From contig CAJUFQ010000021.1 in assembly GCA_910585625.1 (NCBI GenBank), positions 3,013-67,012 on the forward strand: a DNA stretch of 64,000 nt, written 5' to 3'. This document shows, piece by piece, positions 8,762 through 17,483 of this stretch; within the stretch, counting starts at the first letter, position 1; each line of letters opens with the position of its first letter. This stretch comes from an uncultured Lachnospiraceae bacterium (GTDB lineage: Bacteria; Bacillota; Clostridia; Lachnospirales; Lachnospiraceae). A program made the translations under genes and the position numbers. The notes below the pieces were generated by a model. That model was not told the origin of the DNA. It saw nothing but the letters and a program-made list of their open reading frames with translations, and ran no database searches.

Positions 8762-9565
8762 CTAATCTCTCCTTCTCTCTCCGTGAAATGGATATATTTT
8801 ATGATGTTCCATATATTCCAGCGACTCCTCTTGTCCCGCACAGCCGCTTACCTCCACTAACACGCTTGCCTTTATCCCATATTCGTTTACCAGCCTGCTG
8901 AAATCCTTCCATTCAATCTTACCTTGCCCTATGGGTTGATGCAAGTCATTTTTCAAATTATTGTCATTGACATGGATATGCCTGATGTAGGGCGCCAGCG
9001 TCTGTACCCATTCCTGCTGCGGGCAGTCAGTCAGGGCTGCATGAGCATAATCCAAGCAGACGCCGAAATTCTTTACCTCTCCCATTGCCTCTGCCAGCCC
9101 TGCCAGCACATCCGGCGCCTCGTCAAACATATTCTCCATATATATCTGCTGCTTAGGGTATTCTTCCGCAAGCTCTGAGAAAAAACGGCGGTTGGTATCA
9201 TGCCAAAGCCTGAGGTAGTTGCTTGCACGGAACCCTCCCAGCCTCCCCGTGTGGAACACCACGCCTTTAAGCCCCATACGGCTGGCAATATCCATCGATT
9301 GGCGCAGCCGCAATATGGATGCGTCCCGGATCAACGGATCGCTGCTGTGGATAGTCACATCCAGAAACGCGCCGTGCATCGTGTCTTCGGAAAAATCACT
9401 GCGGTACTTCGCATAGAAATTGATAATCTCTTCCTGTTTTTTAGGATTGTCCAATACTTCCGGCTTGAAAAAATCGTTATATTCAAATGCACACCCATAT
9501 TTTCCCGCCAGGCAGACTGACCGTTCCATGTCCTCTCTGTCCGGGATAATGTATCCTCTGCTCAT
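8762..9565 (-). CDS. TIM-barrel protein of the sugar-phosphate isomerase / AP endonuclease 2 superfamily
   Basis: 267 residues with the xylose-isomerase-like TIM barrel pattern. Metal-ligand candidates stand at strand ends: E in YMENMFDE, D and H in CLDYAHA, H in IRHIHVNDN, and E in VLVEVSG. The set matches the divalent-metal site of this superfamily, whose members are isomerases, epimerases or endonucleases; the substrate cannot be read from sequence. It starts directly at the cyclase stop (spacing zero) and is followed without gap by the HD-GYP gene, so it is firmly part of the signalling operon. A metabolic enzyme locked between a cyclase and a phosphodiesterase is unusual. It may act on a signal-related or cell-wall sugar; that is inference. 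Confidence 0.8.
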   Translation of the reverse strand: MSRGYIIPDREDMERSVCLAGKYGCAFEYNDFFKPEVLDNPKKQEEIINFYAKYRSDFSEDTMHGAFLDVTIHSSDPLIRDASILRLRQSMDIASRMGLKGVVFHTGRLGGFRASNYLRLWHDTNRRFFSELAEEYPKQQIYMENMFDEAPDVLAGLAEAMGEVKNFGVCLDYAHAALTDCPQQEWVQTLAPYIRHIHVNDNNLKNDLHQPIGQGKIEWKDFSRLVNEYGIKASVLVEVSGCAGQEESLEYMEHHKIYPFHGERRRD

Positions 9566-11365
9566 TTACTTTTTCACCTCGTCTAACTGATATACAAATA
9601 CGCCCTTGCTCTTTCCTTTCAAGGGTATCTCGCCAATCGGCGTCACGGCAACCCGCTCTTTTACCGCCTCATATACTTCCTCGCTGATTAAAATCTGTCC
9701 CCGCTTAGCATTGCTTTCCAGGCGGGCTGCCGTATTGACGGTATCCCCGATGGCCGTATAGTCCATGCGGAACTCACAACCGATATTCCCAACGACTGCA
9801 TTTCCACAGTTGACGCCAATCCCAAAAGCAACACTCTCGCCATAACGCTTTTCGAATTTGGCTGCCAGCGCGTCCGCGCCTGCCCTCATGTCCCATGCCG
9901 TACAGACAGCGCGGAAAATATAATCATCCAACGCAAAAGGAGCGTTAAATACTGCCATTGTGGCATCCCCCACGAATTTATCAAGAGTCCCCCCATTGGC
10001 AAAAATAGATTTTGTCGTAAGGCTCAGATATTCATTTAAAATCTCCACGACTTCCTCTGGCTGCATACTCTCCGACATGGTAGTAAACCCACGGATATCC
10101 ACAAAAAGTACGGCCACATGGCGGTTCTCCCCGCCAAGCACCAGTTCAAAATCCCTGTCCTTACTGATTTTATCGACAACCTGAGGCGCAACATACTGTT
10201 TAAATACGTTAACCACCCGTCGTCTGCGCATAATTTCCGTTAAGTAACCCTGAATAACCCGTGCCAGGAAAATGACTGCCAGCACAATCGGCAACAGTAT
10301 AACGGGCACAATGCTTCCCTGCCGGTACATGGCCCTGGCAAATACTACATCCAACGCTGCCAGCAAAACAAATATGATGCCGGTCGGCAGCATCTTGAGC
10401 TTACATGCCGCTACAAAAAATACCCCGCACAGCATGGCGGCTGCAAGCGCATAGAGAAGCGGCGGTAACGGCGTCTGCGTTTTTCCCTCCAGCAAAGCCT
10501 CGATGATGTTTGCATGGATTTCCACTCCGTACATCTGGCTGTTGTGTGTGATAGCCGGCGTGTAGGAGTCCTGCATACCTACGGCATAAGCTCCCACCAG
10601 GACAACCGCCCCCTGGAATATCTTGGCATCCACGTTCCCGTCCAGCACATCTGCCATAGATACCACGTTATAGCCGCCAGGCTTTCCAGAATATGTAAAA
10701 TAAAACCGGTTGCTTCTGCCATAAGTCGCCGGGAATATTGCTTCCTCTCCCCTGCTCTCCTGATACATCTTATATACCTGTGAGGAGAGGCTGTATGCCC
10801 GCTCTCCCTCATAATCAATATACGCCATCGCCTGGCGTACATAGCCGTCTGCATCGACCGTCGTGTTGGCATATCCGTGGACGGCACTCCCGCGGAGGCT
10901 TTCATAAGGCTCAATTACATAATCCACATGATAGGGGTTATAAGTGACCTTTCCATTTTCATCCGTCTCCGGCATTTCCTTGAACGCAAAACTACGCGCC
11001 ACGACAACATTGCCAGCCTCCCGGCAGGCGTCGGCAAACTGATTGTCCGCCTGCTCGTCTGCCTGCTCGCTGTAAATGATATCGAAGCCGATTACAGCCG
11101 GCTTTGCCCCATCCGCACTGAGAAGTTCCACCAGCTTCGCCGGGATTTCCCTGCTCCAGGTATTGACCGGCCCATACTTCTCCAAGGTCTTGTCATCAAT
11201 GCCTATAATATAAATGTTCTTGTCGGTCACCGATTCCCGCTGGTTAAGCCTGTCGGAAATTCCAATGTCCCATAGGCCTGCCGCGCCAAAATAATGAAAA
11301 GCCAACGATGCCAGAATAATTGCTATTGTGATAGCCGCTGTCCGAACCCTTGCTGCATGTTTCAT
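9566..11365 (-). CDS. CHASE2-domain transmembrane adenylate cyclase (class III)
   Basis: About 599 residues. An N-terminal membrane helix is followed by an extracellular CHASE2 sensor (~30-320, with GIDDKTLEKYGP and GFDIIYSE), three membrane helices (~325-400) and a class III cyclase domain (~420-580). Metal-binding aspartates are in FVDIRGFT and GDATMAVF; the purine-selecting pair is K in LDKFVGDA and T in DYTAIGDT, the ATP-type combination; transition-state N and R are in GDTVNTAARLES. cAMP is therefore the predicted product. A GTG at 11380 would add five residues, but the ATG at 11365 sits 6 bases after GGAGAG. A perfect 8-bp hairpin lies between clpC and this start. cAMP signalling is uncommon in Clostridia. 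Confidence 0.9.
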   Translation of the reverse strand: MKHAARVRTAAITIAIILASLAFHYFGAAGLWDIGISDRLNQRESVTDKNIYIIGIDDKTLEKYGPVNTWSREIPAKLVELLSADGAKPAVIGFDIIYSEQADEQADNQFADACREAGNVVVARSFAFKEMPETDENGKVTYNPYHVDYVIEPYESLRGSAVHGYANTTVDADGYVRQAMAYIDYEGERAYSLSSQVYKMYQESRGEEAIFPATYGRSNRFYFTYSGKPGGYNVVSMADVLDGNVDAKIFQGAVVLVGAYAVGMQDSYTPAITHNSQMYGVEIHANIIEALLEGKTQTPLPPLLYALAAAMLCGVFFVAACKLKMLPTGIIFVLLAALDVVFARAMYRQGSIVPVILLPIVLAVIFLARVIQGYLTEIMRRRRVVNVFKQYVAPQVVDKISKDRDFELVLGGENRHVAVLFVDIRGFTTMSESMQPEEVVEILNEYLSLTTKSIFANGGTLDKFVGDATMAVFNAPFALDDYIFRAVCTAWDMRAGADALAAKFEKRYGESVAFGIGVNCGNAVVGNIGCEFRMDYTAIGDTVNTAARLESNAKRGQILISEEVYEAVKERVAVTPIGEIPLKGKSKGVFVYQLDEVKK

Positions 11366-11382
11366 CTTTACTCTCTCCACAT

Positions 11383-11403
11383 CCGCCTGACTGTCTCAGG
11401 CGG
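11383..11403 (-). other. Intercistronic hairpin between clpC and the cyclase gene
   Basis: Perfect inverted repeat CCGCCTGA / TCAGGCGG with a 5-base loop, just before the cyclase ribosome binding site and with no T-run after it. It is more likely a processing or stability element that lets clpC be expressed apart from the downstream genes than a true terminator. Confidence 0.5.
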
Positions 11404-11428
11404 TAAGCTTGATTTTCTCTTATCTCTC

Positions 11429-13879
11429 TCAAGATGCTACTGTAAACTGAATCTCCTTCTTATTCATTGTGATTTCCACCACATCCTCACGCTTCACCCT
11501 GCCTGCAAGCACTTCCTCGGCAAGCCCATCCTCCAGCTCGTTCTGGATTTTGCGGCGCAGAGGCCGCGCCCCATATTTGGGCTCGTATGCAGTCTCCACG
11601 ATATGGCTCTTAACGCTTCCTGTAATATGCAGCGTGATGCCCATCTGCTCTTTGCAGCGGTCGGCAAACGCTTTCGTCATCAGCGTCACGATTTTCTTCA
11701 TGTCTTCTTTGGTCAGCGCATGGAATACAATGGTCTCGTCAATCCTGTTCAGGAATTCCGGTTTGAAAATCCTACGCACCTCCTCCATGACGCTGCCTTT
11801 CATCCGCTCGTAATCCTGCTTCGCGTCTTCCACAGAAGCAAAACCTAATGCCTTGGGCTCGATGATTGACTGCGCCCCGGCATTGGACGTCATGATGATT
11901 ACCGTATTTTTAAAATCCACTTTCCTGCCTTGGGCATCTGTAATATGACCGTCATCCAATACCTGCAGCAAGATGTTGAACACATCTGGATGCGCTTTCT
12001 CAATCTCATCAAATAATATGACGGAATAGGGATTGCGTCTCACTTTCTCACTGAGCTGCCCGCCCTCGTCATATCCCACATATCCGGGAGGGGAACCAAT
12101 CATCTTAGACACGCTATGTTTCTCCATATACTCCGACATGTCTACACGGATCATAGATTCCTCGCTGCCAAACATGGCTTCCGCCAACGCCTTGGAAATC
12201 TCCGTCTTGCCGACGCCGGTAGGTCCCAAGAACAAGAAAGATCCAATGGGGCGTCCCGGGTCTTTCAGCCCTACCCTGCCGCGGCGCACTGCCTTTGCCA
12301 CGGCACTGACCGCCTCTTCCTGTCCGACGACCCGTTTATGCAGGACGCTTTCCAGCTTACGCAGCTTTGCGGTCTCCTCCTCGGCGAGTTTCTTTACCGG
12401 AATCTTCGTCCACTGCGCAACCACTTCTGCGATTTCATTCTCTCCTACCTTTGCCTTCTTCTGCTTTAACGCTTTCTTCGCCTTTTTCTGTAGTTTCTGG
12501 GATTCACGCTGAAGCTCCTCCTTTTCCCGGCGGAGTTCAGACGCCAAATCTAAGTCCATGTCTCGGATGGCGTCTTCCAGTTCCTCCGTCACACGGTTGA
12601 TTTCCGCCGCAATATCCTGCAGCTGCGCAGATGATTTCACACCCTGCAGCCGCACGCGGGCTGCCGCTTCGTCCATGAGGTCAATCGCCTTATCCGGCAG
12701 GAACCGGTCAGAGACATACCGCTCAGAAAGCCTGGCCGCTGCCTCTAAGCCCTCGTCGGTAATCTCTACCTGATGGTGCTTCTCATATAGCCTGCGCAGC
12801 CCATTGAGAATCTTTATGGTATCCTCTACGGTAGGTTCCTCTACCATCACCGGCTGGAAACGCCGCTCTAAGGCTGCGTCCCGTTCTATATATTTGCGGT
12901 ACTCCTCTACAGTAGTCGCGCCTATCATCTGCAGTTCCCCTCTTGCAAGGTAGGGTTTCAGAATATTGGAAGCGTCCATTGCCCCCTCCGCGCCTCCTGC
13001 TCCTATGATTGTATGAAGCTCATCCATGAACAGCAGGATATTTCCTGCCCCGGTCACCTCACGGATGACTTTCTTGATACGCTCCTCAAATTCCCCGCGG
13101 TATTTAGAGCCGGCAATCATGCTGGAAAGATCCAGGGTAATCACTCGTTTATCCGCCACAGATTCCGGTACCAGCCCCAGGGATATCTGCTGGGCAAGCC
13201 CTTCTGCAATCGCCGTCTTCCCCACGCCTGGTTCTCCAATCAGGCAGGGGTTATTCTTCCCTCTGCGGCTTAAAATCTGAACGACCCTGCGGATTTCTTC
13301 TTTCCGCCCAATCACCGGATCCAGCCTTCCTTCCAATGCCAGGCGGGTCAGGTCTCTGGAATACTGATCCAACACCGGCGTGGCCTCCAGATTTTTCTTC
13401 CGCACTTTCGCCGATTTCAATTCTTCTTTGGAAAAACTTCCTTCCTGTCCCATTGCCACCAGAAGTTCCACATAAAGTTTCTGCAGATTGATTCCCATCG
13501 TATTCAATAACCGCACAGAAGCAGATTCATTTTCTTTTAACAACGCCAGCAGAAGATGTTCCGTCCCTACTTTCTCACTGCCAAAACGCGCTGCCTCCTT
13601 CTCCGCCGTGTCAAGCACGCGCTGGGTTCTGGGAGAGTATCCGTCCCTGTCCTTAAGCACGACATCCTCGCCCGGCGCAATCAAATCGGCTATCAGTTCC
13701 AGAAGCTTCCCTTCCTCCACCTGATTCTCCACTAAAACTTGGGCTGCAACGCCATTCTTTTCCTGAATCAGTCCCGCCAGGATATGCTCAGTACCGATAT
13801 AATTATGCTTCAGCTTCCTGGACAATTTGCCCGCAAGGTCCAAAGCCTTTTTTGCCTGTCCTGTATATTGTCTATGCAT
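11429..13879 (-). CDS. clpC: ATP-dependent Clp protease ATP-binding subunit ClpC
   Basis: 816 residues, full length for ClpC. Two N-terminal Clp repeats (~1-145), a first AAA+ domain with Walker A GEPGVGKTA, a coiled middle region with a UVR-like segment (LASELRREKEELQRE), and a second AAA+ domain with GPTGVGKTE and the LNRIDE motif. It unfolds substrates for ClpP in protein quality control, competence and sporulation. Start: GGAGG lies 9 bases before the ATG, overlapping the end of the upstream gene, whose stop is one base away. The usual ctsR-mcsA-mcsB neighbours are missing and no CtsR-like heptad operator is evident upstream, so regulation probably differs from Bacillus. Confidence 0.97.
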   Translation of the reverse strand: MHRQYTGQAKKALDLAGKLSRKLKHNYIGTEHILAGLIQEKNGVAAQVLVENQVEEGKLLELIADLIAPGEDVVLKDRDGYSPRTQRVLDTAEKEAARFGSEKVGTEHLLLALLKENESASVRLLNTMGINLQKLYVELLVAMGQEGSFSKEELKSAKVRKKNLEATPVLDQYSRDLTRLALEGRLDPVIGRKEEIRRVVQILSRRGKNNPCLIGEPGVGKTAIAEGLAQQISLGLVPESVADKRVITLDLSSMIAGSKYRGEFEERIKKVIREVTGAGNILLFMDELHTIIGAGGAEGAMDASNILKPYLARGELQMIGATTVEEYRKYIERDAALERRFQPVMVEEPTVEDTIKILNGLRRLYEKHHQVEITDEGLEAAARLSERYVSDRFLPDKAIDLMDEAAARVRLQGVKSSAQLQDIAAEINRVTEELEDAIRDMDLDLASELRREKEELQRESQKLQKKAKKALKQKKAKVGENEIAEVVAQWTKIPVKKLAEEETAKLRKLESVLHKRVVGQEEAVSAVAKAVRRGRVGLKDPGRPIGSFLFLGPTGVGKTEISKALAEAMFGSEESMIRVDMSEYMEKHSVSKMIGSPPGYVGYDEGGQLSEKVRRNPYSVILFDEIEKAHPDVFNILLQVLDDGHITDAQGRKVDFKNTVIIMTSNAGAQSIIEPKALGFASVEDAKQDYERMKGSVMEEVRRIFKPEFLNRIDETIVFHALTKEDMKKIVTLMTKAFADRCKEQMGITLHITGSVKSHIVETAYEPKYGARPLRRKIQNELEDGLAEEVLAGRVKREDVVEITMNKKEIQFTVAS

Positions 13880-13880
13880 T

Positions 13881-15668
13881 CTATAAATCCTCCAGATCTA
13901 TTACCTCAAAATCATCGTCTGGCCCCAGTCCCGGTTCCGGTATCCGTTCTGCCTTTGGCTCCGGCATCCTCACCTGTTTCTTGTCGGCCCATACTTCCTG
14001 CTTTCTATCTGCCTTGGCTCCGGCCATCCTGTCTGATTTGGCCCCGGCTATTCTGTCTGATTTGGCCCCGGCCATTCTGTCTGCCTTAACCCCGGCCATT
14101 CTGTCCGGCTTTGGCTCTTTCCCTTTTTCCATCCTGTGATTCAGTTTCTTATCCGCCTTAAGGCTGCTGTTTGTCTGAGATGTCTTCTGCGGCTTGATAT
14201 CTGCGCCCAGCTCCGGGATAATCTTCGTCTGCTGTTTGAGAATTGCCTTAGGCACTGTGTCGTCAGGCCACAGGTCGTCCACCCCGGCCTCTTCCTTCCC
14301 CGGCCCTGACATCACCCCTTCGCGGCGGGATTTGCGGGCAATCTTTACCTGTTCCCTGACCTTCTCCGTCAGCTCATCATAATCCTCTTCTGTCAGCTCA
14401 TCCGCGTCGCCTCTTTTTCCGCGGAGCAGCAAGTTGACTGCTACCACAATCAGCACGGCGATAATGAATACCAGCACGGCCGTTGTTTTCCTCGATGTAT
14501 CTTTTTGGTTATTATATTGCTCTTCCATGTCCATATATGCTTTCTGCAGGCTCTGCATCTCTGCACCTGGCTCTTCACCCTCCTCACTGTCCTGATTGTC
14601 CTCTATGTCGGGTTCCGCCGCTTCTGTCGGGACATAACGCTGGAACGTAGACTCTAAGGAATCATACTGGTACCATCCTTTGTTACCAAAGCTGCTGATC
14701 CCGTAAATGATGGAAAAACCAGCCTCGCCGGATACGGTTTCTCCGTCTGCAGGCAATCCTTCCTCGTTTCCCTCTTGCGTGCCTTCTGCTGCCGCTTGCC
14801 CGTCATTTCCCGCTTGTACGCCATCAGCCTGAGGGACGTCGCCTGGCTTGCTATAGGCCGGTACGCTTCCGATTTCCCCCAGAGAGGCTGTCGTCTCCTC
14901 ATACCCCTGTGGCAGCCCTGCCTCAGCTGGCGGATTGAGGATAATCAGGTAATTTACTTCATCAAGCTGTATTTTGCGGAATGGGTAAAAATTGCCGCCC
15001 GCTTCCTCATATACGGCAAGCATGTTTTTTACGTCCGTGCTTGGCGTAGTCAGGTATACCAATGTGAGTTCTGCTTTATCAAAAGAAAGGGCTTCCGCCT
15101 GCTGCCCCTGATATTCGACTGTAGTTTTTGTGAAATCCGCCGGAACGACGTCTGCCGGAACCGTAGGTGAAAGATCGAACGGATGCCCGTCTATGGTAAT
15201 TCCCTGCTGCCCTCCATCCGCACTCTCTGTGGCATCTGCCGGCTGCTGGGTGTCTGCCGGATCGTGGTCCTGCGTGCTGCCTCCTGCCTGTCGGGTGACC
15301 ACAATCTTATATGTGGCCGCCACGCCATTTTCTGCCTTTACGACAATGCTTACCAGGTTCTCCCCTTCTTTTAAATCCGTATTGCCGGACACCGACTCTA
15401 TGGTCGCCGTCTCATTGGACGGCTGGGCACTGACTTCCACGCTGGTCACATCTGCTCCTACGGATGCCGTATAATCTACAACGTTGTACTGAAATGCCGG
15501 AGATAAGGTTCCCGGTGAAATACTCAGGGAAGATAAGCTATTGTCCCCTGACGGCACAGCCGCTGCCAGCACCTGATTATCCTCTGTATCTATCGGCATA
15601 AATTGGAAAATTCCTATCAATAACAGCCATGATAACAGTATGCCCATTATCTGTCTCAATCTTCTCAT
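13881..15668 (-). CDS. Membrane protein with cadherin-like beta-sandwich domain and basic repetitive tail
   Basis: About 595 residues. N-terminal signal or anchor (RRLRQIMGILLSWLLLIGIF), then a cadherin-like beta-sandwich (~40-125; LSSLSISPGTL, VVDYTASVGADVTSV). Next come a Gln/Ala/Glu-rich linker and a second folded region, a membrane helix (about 398-418, TTAVLVFIIAVLIVVAVNLL), and a cytoplasmic tail with tandem AGAKSDRM/AGAKADRM units. The tail is strongly basic and may bind nucleic acid, lipid or the ClpC partner. ATG choice: AAGGTGAT precedes 15668 by 6 bases, while earlier ATGs lack a binding site and 15689 would leave almost no leader. It is first in the transcript that continues into clpC one base after its stop. 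I do not recognise a named family for the whole protein. Confidence 0.75.
   Translation of the reverse strand: MRRLRQIMGILLSWLLLIGIFQFMPIDTEDNQVLAAAVPSGDNSLSSLSISPGTLSPAFQYNVVDYTASVGADVTSVEVSAQPSNETATIESVSGNTDLKEGENLVSIVVKAENGVAATYKIVVTRQAGGSTQDHDPADTQQPADATESADGGQQGITIDGHPFDLSPTVPADVVPADFTKTTVEYQGQQAEALSFDKAELTLVYLTTPSTDVKNMLAVYEEAGGNFYPFRKIQLDEVNYLIILNPPAEAGLPQGYEETTASLGEIGSVPAYSKPGDVPQADGVQAGNDGQAAAEGTQEGNEEGLPADGETVSGEAGFSIIYGISSFGNKGWYQYDSLESTFQRYVPTEAAEPDIEDNQDSEEGEEPGAEMQSLQKAYMDMEEQYNNQKDTSRKTTAVLVFIIAVLIVVAVNLLLRGKRGDADELTEEDYDELTEKVREQVKIARKSRREGVMSGPGKEEAGVDDLWPDDTVPKAILKQQTKIIPELGADIKPQKTSQTNSSLKADKKLNHRMEKGKEPKPDRMAGVKADRMAGAKSDRIAGAKSDRMAGAKADRKQEVWADKKQVRMPEPKAERIPEPGLGPDDDFEVIDLEDL
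14020..14115. repeat. Short tandem repeat encoding AGAKSDRM / AGVKADRM units
   Basis: Four near-identical 24-base units (core GGCCCCGGCCATTCTGTCTG on the plus strand) in the 3' part of the gene at 13881-15668. They give the cytoplasmic tail its basic periodicity. Confidence 0.8.
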
Positions 15669-15707
15669 ATATATCACCTTTCTCTTCATCCGTTTCTTGC
15701 CATTTCT

Positions 15708-15737
15708 ATTATAATTTTCCAGTTCCCCGGTTGTCAA
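15708..15737 (-). promoter_or_regulatory. Sigma-A type promoter of the clpC/cyclase gene string
   Basis: On the minus strand: -35 TTGACA, 18-bp spacer, -10 TATAAT. Transcription would start near 15700, about 30 bases before the ATG at 15668. The -35 lies in one arm of an AGCCTCA/TGAGGCT dyad (15735-15762), which might be an operator or the end of the upstream transcript. Confidence 0.75.
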
Positions 15738-15797
15738 GCCTCATTGCCTGTGCAAAGTGAGGCTCCAACTCCCGCGTCCCAGCCTGCCGCAGCCCTG

Positions 15798-16712
15798 TCA
15801 TTTCCCGGTCAGTACCTCAAAATATCTGCCAATTTCCCGCCAGGCCCTTTTCGATTCCGGCATCATCATCATACCCATCTGAAAAACATGGAACATCCCT
15901 TCATAGATGCTCAGACGTACTTTTGCCCCTTGCTTCTTTGCCTTGTAGGCAACGCCAATGGAATCGCTCAGCAGCATCTCTATGCTCCCCGCTTGTATGA
16001 GCATTGGCGGGAACCCCCAATATTCCCCAAACACCGGGGAAATATAGGGATCTTTCATGTCATGCAGTCCCGCATAATCCCGGTTGTATATCAGGCTGTC
16101 TGTCGTGTTCCCGAACAAGGGATCTCGTTCAAAATTATCCAGGTAGGAAGGCCCTCCTGCCGTCTGGTCTGCCCAGGGCGACATCAGCACCAGCCCTCCA
16201 GGCAGCCTCCGGTTATGGTCTTTCAGATACATGCAAAGAGCCAGCGCCAGCCCTCCTCCTGCCGAGTCCCCAGCTACGATAATCTGCCTGCTGCGCCAAC
16301 CGGCAGCTTTCAGCCACTCATAGGCTTCCAACGCATCTTCCAGTGCCGCCGGGTAAGGCTCCTCAGGAGCCACCCGGTAATCTATCGTCAGCACATCCAT
16401 GCCCTTGCTGACCTCACAGTATAGCCCGGCAAAGGAGCGGTATGCATTGCGCATGGCTCCGATGTAGCCGCCGCCGTGCAGCTGCAGGATGACATAATCC
16501 GTCCTGGGATTTTCCCTCCGGCAAAGGTATTCCATCCGGAAACGCTTCATCTTTATTTCTGTCATGCAGAAACAGTCCGGGCATCTCCACTTTGGCTCCA
16601 CCAGCTTCTTCCGCAGCTCCCCGGTCTTAATTTTCTTTCCAATCAGATGGTCATTCGTCACATGCGCAATCATATCGCGGATGACCTTTCCTTGTATGCT
16701 GACTTCCCGCAT
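15798..16712 (-). CDS. Alpha/beta hydrolase (HSL-type esterase/lipase)
   Basis: About 304 residues. Oxyanion-hole motif HGGGY (in LQLHGGGYIGAM), nucleophile serine in GDSAGGG, an Asp candidate in the GSIEMLLSDS region, and the catalytic His in MFHVFQMG: the hormone-sensitive-lipase family order. It hydrolyses esters of short acyl or acetyl groups; the natural substrate is unknown. Start: AAGGAG precedes the ATG at 16712 by 6 bases, whereas an ATG 8 codons upstream has none. It is the last gene of the group that follows aspartate kinase. Pairing with the acyltransferase two genes upstream suggests that one adds and the other removes an acyl group on the same molecule; that is inference. Confidence 0.88.
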   Translation of the reverse strand: MREVSIQGKVIRDMIAHVTNDHLIGKKIKTGELRKKLVEPKWRCPDCFCMTEIKMKRFRMEYLCRRENPRTDYVILQLHGGGYIGAMRNAYRSFAGLYCEVSKGMDVLTIDYRVAPEEPYPAALEDALEAYEWLKAAGWRSRQIIVAGDSAGGGLALALCMYLKDHNRRLPGGLVLMSPWADQTAGGPSYLDNFERDPLFGNTTDSLIYNRDYAGLHDMKDPYISPVFGEYWGFPPMLIQAGSIEMLLSDSIGVAYKAKKQGAKVRLSIYEGMFHVFQMGMMMMPESKRAWREIGRYFEVLTGK

Positions 16713-16748
16713 GGCTTTCTCCTTCCGTAATCCCATTCCTGCTGCCCC

Positions 16749-17417
16749 CTATACATGAAAACGCCGTTTCAGCTCCGTCTGCGCCCTGCGTTCTCCGAAA
16801 ATCAACGTCCCTAAAAGCATACACAATGAAATTGCCAGGGCCATCAATGTCAGTACTGGGCTTCCGATGATATGAAATCTCCACAGCAACACACAGCCGC
16901 CGGACAAAAGAACTGTCAGAATCTGCATCAGCATATAACTCTGCCAGTTAGAGACGTTCACGACCATCAATATGGCTATCGTAGCGTCCAGCAAAAGAAT
17001 TGCGCTTGGCAGCACATAATTGACAGACCATCCCTGGTAACCGATAATATTATCCGTGGCTATGACTAACAGCACTGCTCCGATCAGCTGCACCAAAATT
17101 ACAGTCTTATAGCCGTTGCTGCGCTGCAATGAATATTTTAACGTCACAAAAAAATATAAAATGATAATCCCGCTGATTGCAGACCACCAAATCCCATGGA
17201 AGGTCAGGTAATTGATAATGACGAAAGCCGCCTCAATGATGATTGCCAGGAAACTGTAAAGACGTACTACAAAACTCAGCTTCTTGGAGACGGCCTTTAC
17301 ATCGGGATAACCATTATGCCAGCTTTCGTCCCCGCAAGTTTCCAGCACGCTGCTGCACAAGGGACAGATGCTCGTATCATCCAAAATCTGCACATGGCAT
17401 TTCTTGCATTCTCTCAT
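16749..17417 (-). CDS. Zinc-ribbon multi-pass membrane protein (DUF6320-like)
   Basis: 222 residues. N-terminal zinc ribbon with C4, C7, C18 and C21, then six or so hydrophobic helices (~50-215) with short loops and a basic C-terminus. I recall this architecture as DUF6320 in Lachnospiraceae, frequently beside an alpha/beta hydrolase and an HxxxDG acyltransferase as here, but I cannot confirm it without a profile search. It could anchor or assist the acyl-modifying enzymes at the membrane. GGAG lies about 11 bases before the ATG; the gap to the preceding stop is 66 bases, and to the following hydrolase 36 bases. Confidence 0.75.
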   Translation of the reverse strand: MRECKKCHVQILDDTSICPLCSSVLETCGDESWHNGYPDVKAVSKKLSFVVRLYSFLAIIIEAAFVIINYLTFHGIWWSAISGIIILYFFVTLKYSLQRSNGYKTVILVQLIGAVLLVIATDNIIGYQGWSVNYVLPSAILLLDATIAILMVVNVSNWQSYMLMQILTVLLSGGCVLLWRFHIIGSPVLTLMALAISLCMLLGTLIFGERRAQTELKRRFHV

Positions 17418-17483
17418 TCGTCTTATACTCCATTCACCTTATATTCCTCCAGGCTCCAGATACCGTGGAATGCCTGCATTCCT

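Noticed and set aside
13881..15668. Membrane protein as a phage tail or LPXTG adhesin
   Set aside because: No sorting motif and no phage genes nearby; the tail is cytoplasmic by topology.
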